A stretch of DNA of 6,884 nucleotides from Hyphomonadaceae bacterium (GCA_016791325.1 JAEUMU010000039.1:1-6884), one strand, 5' to 3'; counted from the stretch's first letter, positions 1 to 6,516 are shown. Made by a program: numbers and translations. Notes: a model not told the origin generated them from the letters alone.

Positions 1-686
1 TCGCCGCGCGCCTGGGCCTGCCCGGCATTCCCGCCGCAGCCGAGCTCATCATGGCCGAGCGCGACCTCACTCTGGCGGAGATCACCCGCGGGCGCTTGCT
101 GATGGACATGATCTCTTCAGCGCAAACGCTAGGCCCGCTCAAGCGCGCCAAGGATCGCGGCGTTAATGTGCGCGCCACCGTCAGCGTGCATCATCTCGTG
201 TTCAACGAGAACGATGTCGATGGCTACCGCACCTTCGCCAAACTTTCCCCGCCGCTGCGCGCGGAGGAAGATCGCGCCGCGTTGGCGCAGGCCGTTTGCG
301 AAGGCTTGATCGATGTCATCGTCTCCGGCCACGATCCACGCCCGGCGGAAGATAAGCGCCTGCCATTTGAAGAAGCGGCCTTCGGCGCAATCGGCCTGGA
401 GACGCTTCTGCCCGGGGCGCTTTCGTTGCACCACAAGGGCCAGGCGCCGCTGCCGGCGCTCATTCGCGCCATGACGCTGCGGCCGGCGGAAATCCTCGGT
501 CTGCCGCAAGGCCGCTTGGCCAAAGGGGCGCCCGCCGATCTCGTGCTGGCCGATCTCGGCGCGCCGCTGCGCCTCGACTCCGACAAACTCAAAAGCAAAT
601 CTAACAACTCCCCCTTCGACAAGAGCTTGCTGCAAGGCCAGGTGCGGCGCACGTTCATCGGCGGGCGGCAGGCGAATCCGGCTTAG
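1..686 (+). CDS. pyrC: Dihydroorotase-like protein PyrC, C-terminal part (probably non-catalytic)
   Basis: The reading frame is open from base 3 and runs off the left edge, so the N-terminus with the HxH metal motif is not visible. The order of conserved segments is that of class I dihydroorotases, amidohydrolases that close carbamoyl-aspartate to dihydroorotate in pyrimidine synthesis: LGLPGIPAAAE, VHHLVF (186-200), KLSPPLR (240-260), DVIVSGHDPR, PFEEAAFGAIGLET, and GRLAKGAPADLVLAD near the end. Several functional positions differ from active enzymes. The usual SDHAPH loop reads SGHDPR, so the catalytic Asp is Gly (327-329). The HVST metal His aligns with Met (108-110). The Asn of NPPLR is Ser (246-248). 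This matches my memory of the pyrB-linked alphaproteobacterial PyrC, which resembles the inactive partner subunit (PyrC'/PyrX) that supports aspartate transcarbamoylase. Identity as PyrC family is secure; loss of catalysis is inferred. The internal ATG at 51 is not the start. Confidence 0.9.
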   Translation, partial: AARLGLPGIPAAAELIMAERDLTLAEITRGRLLMDMISSAQTLGPLKRAKDRGVNVRATVSVHHLVFNENDVDGYRTFAKLSPPLRAEEDRAALAQAVCEGLIDVIVSGHDPRPAEDKRLPFEEAAFGAIGLETLLPGALSLHHKGQAPLPALIRAMTLRPAEILGLPQGRLAKGAPADLVLADLGAPLRLDSDKLKSKSNNSPFDKSLLQGQVRRTFIGGRQANPA

Positions 687-690
687 GAGA
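685..690 (+). promoter_or_regulatory. Ribosome binding site of the MliC-like lipoprotein gene
   Basis: AGGAGA lies 5 bases before the ATG at 696 and overlaps the TAG stop of pyrC (684-686). It is the clearest Shine-Dalgarno sequence in the window. It fixes the lipoprotein start and suggests translation coupled to pyrC. Confidence 0.75.
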
Positions 691-695
691 TAATC

Positions 696-1028
696 ATGCG
701 TGTCTTGGTGTTCGGCGCTCTCGCGCTCGCGCTTTCAGCGTGCGCCACCTACACGCCGCCCGCCCCCGGCCAACCGGGCCCCGATGGCGCGCCGCCACCG
801 ATCCCGCTCGATGGGCCGATCGCCTACAATTGCGACAACGGCGCCCAGCTGATGGTGGATGTCGAAGGACAGAGCGCGCGCGTCGCCATTATTGGCGGCC
901 CGTCCATGGTGCTGCCGCGCGCAGGCGATGGCTATTATTCCAACGGCCGTTACGGCTTCCGCGGCGGCGGCGCCAACGCGCTGTGGGAAGTGGGCCGCGC
1001 GGCGCCTGTGAACTGCCGCGGCAGCTAG
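696..1028 (+). CDS. Small lipoprotein, MliC-like (C-type lysozyme inhibitor family)
   Basis: This is a 110-residue protein. A hydrophobic signal (residues 3-15) ends in the lipobox L13-S14-A15-C16. Position +2 is Ala rather than Asp, so sorting to the outer membrane is expected. A Pro/Gly-rich linker (about 18-40) leads to a small domain starting YNCDNGAQLMVDV and ending LWEVGRAAPVNC. The paired cysteines C46 and C107, the Y-x-C-x-x-G start and the W-x-x-G near the end fit the MliC/PF09864 beta-barrel fold, whose known members are periplasmic or lipid-anchored inhibitors of C-type lysozyme. The SGSG-type loop and the Lys that contact lysozyme in characterised members are not obvious here, so inhibitory activity is uncertain and a structural lipoprotein role is possible. 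It starts 9 bases after pyrC with a strong ribosome binding site and is probably co-transcribed with it. Confidence 0.75.
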   Translation: MRVLVFGALALALSACATYTPPAPGQPGPDGAPPPIPLDGPIAYNCDNGAQLMVDVEGQSARVAIIGGPSMVLPRAGDGYYSNGRYGFRGGGANALWEVGRAAPVNCRGS

Positions 1029-1042
1029 TGAAACCGCGCGCC

Positions 1043-1060
1043 GCGCTTACGCGTTAGCGC
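1043..1060 (+). repeat. Near-perfect 18-bp inverted repeat just before the TspO gene
   Basis: GCGCT and AGCGC arms flank the palindrome ACGCGT, with a single T:T mismatch on each side of the centre. The element ends 3 bases before the ATG at 1064 and fills most of the 35-base gap after the lipoprotein gene. It could be an operator or a small RNA hairpin affecting translation. There is no T-tract, so a terminator is unlikely. In GC-rich DNA an element like this can also arise by chance. Confidence 0.3.
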
Positions 1061-1063
1061 AGC

Positions 1064-1567
1064 ATGCCGACAGCCACTGACAGCGCGCCAGGGCGCATGC
1101 CATGGAATAGGAATGATGGACTGGGCTTCTGGCTGAGCGTGCTTGGCCCGTTGGCGCTGGTGCTGATCGGCAATGCGCTCATCTTCGCCGCCGGTTGGAA
1201 TGTGGGCGATCCGCGCCAACAAGCGGCGATCACGCCGCCCGGCTGGTTTGTCGGCCTCATGTGGGTGATCATTTATCCGATGTGGGGCGCGGCGCGCTGG
1301 TATGTCTGGCAGACTGGCCTCGCCGGCCAGCGCCGCTCGCGCTGGATCGCAGCTCTGATCGGCTGGGGGCTCGCGTATCCCATCGTCACGGGCCTTGGCG
1401 GCGTTGGCGTTGCGGCCATCGCCAACGTCATATCGCTGGCGCTCGTGCTGATAGCGGCCTGGCAGGCGCGCGGCGTCACCAAGCGCGCTTTCTGGCTGAT
1501 CGCACCCTCCGTCCTTTGGATCGCCTTCGCGACCATGCTCGGCTTCGCCATACTGGCCGCGGCCTGA
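1064..1567 (+). CDS. TspO/MBR family tryptophan-rich membrane protein
   Basis: This 167-residue protein has 13 tryptophans and about five membrane segments (roughly 22-43, 61-83, 94-111, 113-133 and 143-164), the topology of TspO/MBR proteins. The diagnostic stretch TPPGWFVGLMWVIIYPMWG (58-75) matches the family's P-P-x-W-x-F/V-x-x-x-W-x-x-x-Y pattern after TM1. The C-terminal APSVLWIAFATMLGFAIL matches the family's last helix, although the usual LN pair there is LG. Characterised relatives bind porphyrins and other tetrapyrroles or sterols; in Rhodobacter TspO tunes photosynthesis gene expression. The substrate here is unknown. The start is uncertain: no good ribosome binding site precedes 1064, and Met12 (ATG at 1097) is an alternative with CAGGG upstream that would still retain all membrane segments. 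The gene lies between the lipoprotein gene and plsY, inside a block where I would not normally expect it. Confidence 0.85.
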   Translation: MPTATDSAPGRMPWNRNDGLGFWLSVLGPLALVLIGNALIFAAGWNVGDPRQQAAITPPGWFVGLMWVIIYPMWGAARWYVWQTGLAGQRRSRWIAALIGWGLAYPIVTGLGGVGVAAIANVISLALVLIAAWQARGVTKRAFWLIAPSVLWIAFATMLGFAILAAA

Positions 1568-1607
1568 CGCTGGATCGCGGCGCACGGCCCTGCTACAGCT
1601 TTGCGCG

Positions 1608-2276
1608 GTGCTGGTGCTTTATTTCATCCTGGCTGCGGCGGGCGGCTATCTTCTGGGCTCGATTCCGTTCGGTCTTGTGCTCACGCGCGCGGCCGGGCTT
1701 GGCGATATTCGCAGCATCGGCTCCGGCAATATCGGCGCGACCAACGTGCTGCGCACCGGGCGCAAGGATATCGCCCTCGCCACGCTCGTTCTCGATGCCG
1801 GCAAGGCTGGGCTCGCTTTGTTGCTGGCGCGGATGATCGCCGGCGGTGAATCGCCTTATCAGATCGAACTCGGCTTGGTGGCGGGATTCTTCGCGTTCAT
1901 CGGCCACTGCTTTCCGGTTTGGCTAGGCTTCAAGGGCGGCAAGGGCGTCGCCACATATTTCGGCCTGCTGCTCGTCGGCATGCCGCCGCTCGGCGTCGTC
2001 ATCGGCATCACCTGGATCGCCGTGGCGATGATGTTCCGCTTCTCTTCTCTTGCCGCGCTCGCCGCCTCAGCGCTGGCCCCGGTGCTGGCGCTGATCGGGG
2101 GCTATTCCACGCCGGACATCGTCTGCCTTGTGGCGCTGGCGGCGCTGATTTTCTGGCGCCACAGCGCCAACATCGCGCGCCTGCGCGCCGGCACGGAGCC
2201 GCGCATCGGCGAAGGCAAGCAGGCCCCGGCCGCGCCCGTTGCGCCTGCGCCGCCGGAAACCACGCCAGAATCATGA
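1608..2276 (+). CDS. plsY: Glycerol-3-phosphate acyltransferase PlsY
   Basis: PlsY is an inner-membrane enzyme that moves an acyl group from acyl-phosphate (made by PlsX) to the sn-1 position of glycerol-3-phosphate, giving lysophosphatidate for phospholipid synthesis. All the family signatures are present in the 222 residues: GSIPFG (17-22), SIGSGNIGATN (36-46), VLDAGKAG (61-68), GHCFPVWLGFKGGKG (99-113) and the C-terminal WRHSANIARL (183-192) with GTEPRIG (195-201). Hydrophobic segments between them fit the usual multi-pass topology. The start is a GTG with no convincing ribosome binding site. A second in-frame GTG at 1614 is possible, and either keeps the N-terminal helix intact. After residue 203 there is an Ala/Pro-rich tail of about 20 residues beyond the conserved core, probably cytosolic and disordered. 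The gene follows the TspO gene by 40 bases and overlaps dprA by four. Confidence 0.97.
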   Translation: MLVLYFILAAAGGYLLGSIPFGLVLTRAAGLGDIRSIGSGNIGATNVLRTGRKDIALATLVLDAGKAGLALLLARMIAGGESPYQIELGLVAGFFAFIGHCFPVWLGFKGGKGVATYFGLLLVGMPPLGVVIGITWIAVAMMFRFSSLAALAASALAPVLALIGGYSTPDIVCLVALAALIFWRHSANIARLRAGTEPRIGEGKQAPAAPVAPAPPETTPES

Positions 2277-3365
2277 ACCGCACGCTGGCGCGCCCGGAGC
2301 GGATCGCTTGGGCCCGGCTGGCGCGCACACCCCGTGTGGGGCCGCTCACTTTTCACCGCCTGATCGCCCGCTTCCAAACAGCCAGCGCCGCGCTTGAAGC
2401 ATTGCCGCGCATTTCCAGCCTCACGCCCGCGCCGCTTGCGCGCATCGAAGCAGAACTCGATGCGTTGGAAGCCATGGGCGCGCGGCTGATCGCTTCGTGC
2501 GAGCCCGATTATCCGCCGCTGCTGGCGCAACTCGATGCGCCTGCGCCGGTGCTGGCGCTGCGCGGCGAAGCAGCGCTGCTGGCCCGCCCCACCATCGCGA
2601 TTGTCGGCGCGCGCGAAGGCTCGGCCGCCGCGCTCACTTTCGCCGAACGGGTCGCCCGCGATCTCGGCGAAGCCGGCTTTACAGTGGTGTCCGGCCTCGC
2701 GCGCGGGGTCGACGCCGCCGCCCATCGCGGCGCGCTGGAAACAGGATCGGCCGCAGTGCTCGCCGGCGGACTTGATCAGCCGTACCCGCCTCAGAATTTG
2801 AAACTCTACGAAGCACTGTGCGTCCAGGGCGTGGTGATCAGCGAAGCGCCGTTCGGCGCTGTGGCGCGAGCGCGCGATTTTCCGCGCCGCAACGGCATCG
2901 TCGCGGGAATGTCGCGCGCAGTGGTGGTGATCGAAGCGGCGTTGCGTTCAGGGTCGCTCATTACAGCGCGCGCGGGCGCGGAGATGGGGCGCGATGTAAT
3001 GGCCGCGCCCGGCTCGCCGCTCGATCCGCGCGCGCGGCTCCAACGCTTTGATCAAGCAAGGCGCGACCCTGATCGAGAGCGCCGCCGACGTGATCGAGGC
3101 GTTGGGCGAGCCAGCGGCCGCGCCACTGCGCCCCGCCTCCGTCGGCCCCTTGTTTGACGGCGCGCCCGCAGCGCCGCCCGGCCTGCCCCGCAAACTCGCA
3201 GCGCTGCTCTCGCCCACGCCGGTTCACATCAACGATCTCGCGCGACTGCTCGAAGCGCCGGCCGGCGCGGTGGCGGCGGCGCTGACCGAGCTTGAGATTG
3301 AAGGCCGCGCCGCATCGCTGCCGGGCGGCTACGCCGCGAGCGCCCGCGCCGCCTTCGGCCCCTAG
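2273..3365 (+). pseudogene. dprA: DNA processing protein DprA, interrupted by a frameshift
   Basis: DprA (DprA/Smf) binds incoming single-stranded DNA and loads RecA during natural transformation. The ATG overlaps the plsY stop as ATGA. Residues 1-70 form an N-terminal helical region. The Rossmann-like core carries VGAREGS (111-117), SGLARGVDAAAH (140-151), AGGLDQPYPPQN (163-174), ISEAPFG, FPRRNGIVAGMS (203-214) and EAALRSGSLITA (221-232). After PGSPLDPRA (246-254) the frame is lost in the CG run 3027-3036: the original frame goes on with unrelated sequence to a stop at 3155-3157. The expected GSNALIKQGATLIESAADVIEALG resumes in the +1 frame at 3036 and continues through a C-terminal winged-helix-like domain to the TAG at 3363-3365. 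Restoring two bases gives DPRARGSN and a 364-residue protein of normal DprA length. Identity is certain. Whether the break is a true mutation, slippage or a sequence error cannot be told from one sequence. Confidence 0.9.
3027..3036 (+). repeat. Alternating (CG)5 tract at the dprA frameshift
   Basis: Five CG dinucleotides sit inside the palindrome CCGCGCGCGCGG (3026-3037). One CG unit more would restore the dprA frame and give the family-like DPRARGSN, so loss of one unit by slippage is the simplest explanation. Such tracts are also prone to sequencing and assembly error. Confidence 0.7.
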
Positions 3366-3369
3366 GCCG

Positions 3370-3543
3370 CTACGCCTCGCCTTCGATAACGCGCTGCGCG
3401 CCGTCGAGCGCCTCAGCCGCCGCCAGCATGCCGGCGTTGCGCGCCATCTCGGCCAACTGGCCGGTCATCTCGTGAATGTATTCGGCCACTTCCAGGCGTG
3501 AGGCTTCGCCCGCGCGCCGCTCGGCTTGGTTGGGCATCGTCAT
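3370..3543 (-). CDS. Small hypothetical protein, 55-57 residues
   Basis: On the minus strand, ATG at 3543 (MTMPNQ...) or at 3537 (MPNQ...) opens a frame ending in TAG at 3372-3370. The product is small, acidic to neutral and almost wholly helical by composition: EASRLEVAEYIHEMTGQLAE, then MARNAGMLAAAEALDG, ending VIEGEA. No signal peptide or membrane segment is visible. Codon third positions are strongly G/C, as in the neighbouring genes, and the frame ends only 4 bases from the dprA stop, a convergent arrangement that leaves no wasted space. The pattern resembles, from memory, the short conserved alphaproteobacterial proteins with a core like VAEYIxxLTxELAxxARxxGL; their function is unknown to me. 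The two start codons lie two codons apart and neither has a clear ribosome binding site. I consider it a real gene with a moderate degree of certainty. Confidence 0.7.
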   Translation of the reverse strand: MTMPNQAERRAGEASRLEVAEYIHEMTGQLAEMARNAGMLAAAEALDGAQRVIEGEA

Positions 3544-3580
3544 TACCAAACATACAACTGCCGGTGGTATTTGGACAGTC

Positions 3581-3586
3581 TATAAT
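3581..3586 (+). promoter_or_regulatory. Candidate -10 element (TATAAT)
   Basis: A perfect TATAAT occurs in the AT-rich part of the topA upstream region. At 17-base spacing the -35 would be CTGCCG (3558-3563), a partial match to TTGACG. If used, it would give a topA leader of roughly 160 bases. Confidence 0.35.
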
Positions 3587-3606
3587 TGTGGCTCGGCGCG
3601 TAAATT

Positions 3607-3622
3607 CGCATGCGGTAACCGC
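3607..3622. promoter_or_regulatory. Overlapping palindromes upstream of topA, candidate operator
   Basis: The 8-bp palindrome CGCATGCG (3607-3614) overlaps the inverted repeat GCGGT-A-ACCGC (3612-3622). They sit between the TATAAT at 3581 and the TTGACG at 3641, where a regulator could affect either divergent gene. I do not recognise a specific regulator's site. Confidence 0.3.
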
Positions 3623-3750
3623 CTGTTTCAGAGCGAAAAATTGACGCTTACCCGGCATTGTTCATTCGCCCCTGTTGTCGCCATGCGTTGACAGGCGGGG
3701 GCGCCGCCCTCAGTTTCCGGCCCGTTTTTCCGCGAAAGCCCCCGTCCAGA

Positions 3751-6381
3751 ATGAACGTCGTCGTCGTCGAATCCCCGGCTAAGGCCAAGACAATCAACAA
3801 GTATTTGGGGTCAGACTATAAGGTCTTGGCCTCCTACGGGCATATCCGAGACCTGCCCCCCAAGGACGGCTCGGTGAAGCCTGACGATGATTTCGCCATG
3901 GCCTGGGAGGTGGATTCCAAATCCTCCAAGCATGTCAAAGCCATCGCCGACGCGATGAAAGACGCCGATCACCTGATCCTGGCCACCGACCCCGACCGCG
4001 AGGGGGAGGCCATTTCCTGGCATGTGCTGGAGGCGCTCAATCAAAAGAAGGCGCTCAAGGGCAAAACCGTTAAGCGCGTCACCTTCAACGCCATCACCAA
4101 GCCGGCTGTGCAGGCGGCCATGGCCGCCCCGCGCGACATCGATATGGAACTGGTCGACGCCTACCTGGCGCGCCGGGCGCTGGACTATCTGGTCGGCTTC
4201 ACGCTTTCGCCGGTGCTCTGGCGCAAACTGCCTGGCGCGCGTTCTGCTGGACGTGTGCAATCGGTGGCGCTGCGGCTGATCGTGGACCGCGAGGTCGAGA
4301 TCGAACGCTTCAAGCCGCAGGAATATTGGTCGGTCGAGGCGCTGCTCGCCAATCAGAAGGGCGAAACCTTCCCCGCCCGCCTCTCCGCCTATGACGGCAA
4401 GAAGCTGAAGCGTCTCGACATCGAAAACGAAGCCATGGCCACCGCCGCGCGCGACGCCGTGCGCACGGGCAAGTTCACCATCAGCGCTGTCGAAGCCAAG
4501 CCGACGCGCCGCAATCCGCCGCCGCCCTTCACCACCTCGACGCTGCAGCAGGAAGCCGCGCGCAAGCTGGGCTTCAACGCCTCGCGCACCATGCAAGTGG
4601 CCCAGCGCCTCTACGAAGCCGGCCACATCACCTACATGCGGACAGACGGCGTCTCCATGGACGAGGGCGCCATCCGCGATCTGCGCGCCTCGATCGGCAA
4701 AGAGTTCGGCAAAGACTATGTGCCAGCCGAGCCGCGTAAATACGCCTCCAAGATCAAGAACGCGCAAGAAGCGCACGAAGCCATCCGCCCTACCGAGCCT
4801 TCACGCGCCGCGCGCGACCTCACGCTCGAAGGCGATCAATCGCGCCTCTATGAACTGATCTGGAAACGCGCCGTCGCCTCGCAAATGGAAGCGGCTTCAA
4901 TCGAACGCACCACCGTCGATCTGATCGAACCCACAGGCACGGTCGAGCTGCGCGCCACCGGGCAAGTGATCCTGTTCGACGGCTTCCTCAAACTCTACCA
5001 AGAGGGCCGCGACGATGAGGAAGACGAAGAAAGCCGCCGCCTGCCGCAATTGAAGCAAGGTGAAGCCGTCGCTGTGCGCGAAGCCAAAGCCGATCAGCAC
5101 TTCACAGAGCCGCCGCCGCGCTTCTCGGAAGCCAGCCTGGTCAAGAAACTGGAAGAACTCGGCATCGGCCGGCCCTCCACCTATGCGGCCATTCTCGAAA
5201 AGCTGCGCGAGCGCAATTACGTCAAAACCGAGAAGAACCGCTTCATCCCCGATGATCGCGGCCGCCTAGTGACAGCGTTCATGGAGAACTTCTTCTCCAA
5301 ATACGTCGAATACGATTTCACCGCCGACCTTGAAGAAAAGCTCGATCAGGTCTCCGCTGGCGAGCTGCCGTGGAAGAAATTGATGCGCGAGTTCTGGACC
5401 GAATTCCACGGCGCGGTGGATGACATCGGCGATCTGCGCATCGGCGATGTGATCGAGAAGCTGAACGAAGTTCTCGGCCCCCACATCTTCCCCCCGCGCG
5501 AAGACGGCTCCGATCCGCGCACCTGCCAGGTCTGCGGCAATGGCGTGCTTTCGCTGCGCCTGGGCAAGTTCGGCGCTTTCGTGGGCTGTTCGAATTATCC
5601 CGAGTGCAAGTTCACGCGTCCGCTCGCGGGCGCCGAAAACGGCGATGCGCCGGCCATCCCGGCTGAAGGCATCGATCTGGGCGCCGGCCCTTCAGGCCCG
5701 GTGACGCTCAAAACCGGCCGCTTCGGCCCCTATGTCGAAATGCCGAACGGCGAAGACAAACCCAAGCGCGCGAGCTTGCCGCGCGGCTGGGCGCCGGATG
5801 ATCTCAACCTGGAAAAAGCGCTGAAACTGCTGATGCTGCCGCGCGAAGTGGGCATGCACCCGAGCGAGAACGAGATGATCCTCGCCGGCATCGGCCGCTA
5901 CGGCCCTTATCTGCAAATGGGCAAGATGTACGCGACCCTCCCCAGCGTGGAGGACGTGTTCGAGATTCAAATGAATCGCGCCGTGGCCGTGATTGACGAG
6001 AAAAAGGCCGGCGGCGGCAAGGGCCGCTTCGGCCGCGCCGCGCCCGCGCCGATCAAGGAATTGGGCGAAAGCCCCGTCACTGCCAAACCGGTGCGCGTCC
6101 TCAACGGCCGCTACGGGCCCTACATCAATGACGGCGAAACCAACGCCAACGTACCGAAGGATAAAAAGCCTGAGGACGTAACGCTCGACGAAGCGCTCGC
6201 CCTCCTCGCCGCGCGCGCGGAGATGGGCGGCGGCAAGAAGAAGAAGCGCCCCGCCGCCAAGAAGGTCGCAGCCCCCGCCAAGAAGGAAGCCGCCAAGCCC
6301 AAGGGCGCGGCGCCCAAAAAGGCGGCCGCCAAGAAGGCCCCCGCCAAAAAGGCCGCCAAGAAGGCGGCGAAAAAGGCCTGA
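3751..6381 (+). CDS. topA: DNA topoisomerase I (type IA)
   Basis: TopA relaxes negative supercoils by cutting and resealing one DNA strand through a 5'-phosphotyrosine link. The protein has 876 residues, close to the 865 of E. coli. I chose ATG 3751 because it gives the canonical MNVVVVESPAKAKTI start; an in-frame extension to TTG 3658 adds 31 residues unlike the family. The TOPRIM domain carries Glu7 and the acidic triad in TDPDREGE (Asp80, Asp82, Glu84). The active-site tyrosine is Tyr295 in GHITYMRTD. HEAIRPT and the GRPSTYA segment of the core also follow. The C-terminus has one four-cysteine zinc ribbon (C592, C595, C613, C619), then cysteine-free ribbon repeats centred on GRFGPYV (656), GRYGPYL (715) and GRYGPYI (786). 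Residues 826-876 are a tail with 20 lysines in 51 residues. No strong ribosome binding site precedes the start. It is essential in most bacteria and appears intact. Confidence 0.98.
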   Translation: MNVVVVESPAKAKTINKYLGSDYKVLASYGHIRDLPPKDGSVKPDDDFAMAWEVDSKSSKHVKAIADAMKDADHLILATDPDREGEAISWHVLEALNQKKALKGKTVKRVTFNAITKPAVQAAMAAPRDIDMELVDAYLARRALDYLVGFTLSPVLWRKLPGARSAGRVQSVALRLIVDREVEIERFKPQEYWSVEALLANQKGETFPARLSAYDGKKLKRLDIENEAMATAARDAVRTGKFTISAVEAKPTRRNPPPPFTTSTLQQEAARKLGFNASRTMQVAQRLYEAGHITYMRTDGVSMDEGAIRDLRASIGKEFGKDYVPAEPRKYASKIKNAQEAHEAIRPTEPSRAARDLTLEGDQSRLYELIWKRAVASQMEAASIERTTVDLIEPTGTVELRATGQVILFDGFLKLYQEGRDDEEDEESRRLPQLKQGEAVAVREAKADQHFTEPPPRFSEASLVKKLEELGIGRPSTYAAILEKLRERNYVKTEKNRFIPDDRGRLVTAFMENFFSKYVEYDFTADLEEKLDQVSAGELPWKKLMREFWTEFHGAVDDIGDLRIGDVIEKLNEVLGPHIFPPREDGSDPRTCQVCGNGVLSLRLGKFGAFVGCSNYPECKFTRPLAGAENGDAPAIPAEGIDLGAGPSGPVTLKTGRFGPYVEMPNGEDKPKRASLPRGWAPDDLNLEKALKLLMLPREVGMHPSENEMILAGIGRYGPYLQMGKMYATLPSVEDVFEIQMNRAVAVIDEKKAGGGKGRFGRAAPAPIKELGESPVTAKPVRVLNGRYGPYINDGETNANVPKDKKPEDVTLDEALALLAARAEMGGGKKKKRPAAKKVAAPAKKEAAKPKGAAPKKAAAKKAPAKKAAKKAAKKA
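6226..6378 (+). other. Lysine/alanine-rich, histone H1-like tail of TopA
   Basis: This stretch encodes TopA residues 826-876, which begin GGGKKKKR and end in repeated KKAA units: 20 Lys, one Arg and one Glu in 51 residues. It is low-complexity, surely disordered and strongly basic. Basic C-terminal tails on other bacterial TopA proteins (for example mycobacterial) aid DNA binding, strand passage and contact with RNA polymerase; a similar role here is inferred. The repeated AAGAAGGC-type DNA makes length variation by slippage plausible. Confidence 0.85.
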
Positions 6382-6384
6382 CGA

Positions 6385-6398
6385 TCCGCCTCTGCGGA
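6385..6398 (+). terminator. Weak hairpin after topA, possible terminator
   Basis: TCCGC and GCGGA pair as a 5-bp stem around the loop CTCT, starting 3 bases after the topA stop. No T-tract follows, so it is a poor intrinsic terminator; it could be a 3'-end stabilising structure. Confidence 0.25.
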
Positions 6399-6516
6399 AC
6401 CTGAAGCGGGCCAAACCCCGACTTTTCACCCCGGCGCGCATAGCGCGCGCGCGATGGCGCGTCTAAGTCTCAGATCAATGCGCATCGCTCACGTCTCGCT
6501 GCCGCCTCGGGCCGCT

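Larger units (their letters stand above)
3544..3750. promoter_or_regulatory. Divergent intergenic region before topA
   Basis: These 207 bases separate the small minus-strand gene from topA, and the first half is clearly more AT-rich than the rest of the window. I see no further gene. On the plus strand there is a perfect TATAAT (3581-3586) with only a weak -35 (CTGCCG, 3558-3563), a TTGACG (3641-3646) and a perfect TTGACA (3688-3693), but neither of these two has a good -10 at the usual spacing. A GC hairpin (3694-3708; GGCGG/CCGCC arms) lies 42 bases before the topA ATG. Promoters for topA and for the minus-strand gene must lie here, but I cannot fix the exact start sites. Confidence 0.5.

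Noticed and set aside
1919..2272. Upstream extension of the dprA frame inside plsY
   Set aside because: It is an out-of-frame reading of plsY, rich in Arg and Ala. The DprA homology starts at the ATG at 2273.
3476..3691. Plus-strand open frame in the region before topA
   Set aside because: It has no family resemblance, crosses the AT-rich promoter region and runs opposite the better supported minus-strand small gene.
3658..3750. N-terminal extension of TopA from a TTG at 3658
   Set aside because: The 31 added residues do not resemble the family, and the canonical MNVVVVESPAKAKTI start lies at 3751. The extension overlaps promoter-like sequence.
3811..4776. Long minus-strand open frame (321 codons) opposite topA
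   Set aside because: It mirrors the topA codons in GC-rich DNA and shows no recognisable protein family; topA is clearly the coding strand.
5692..6441. Minus-strand open frame opposite the topA 3' end
   Set aside because: Its Gly/Leu/Arg-rich product is the antisense of the Lys/Ala tail and of the ribbon repeats.
6433..6466. GC-alternating inverted repeats after topA as an intrinsic terminator
   Set aside because: The pairing is ambiguous because of the repeated GC units, and no T-tract follows.
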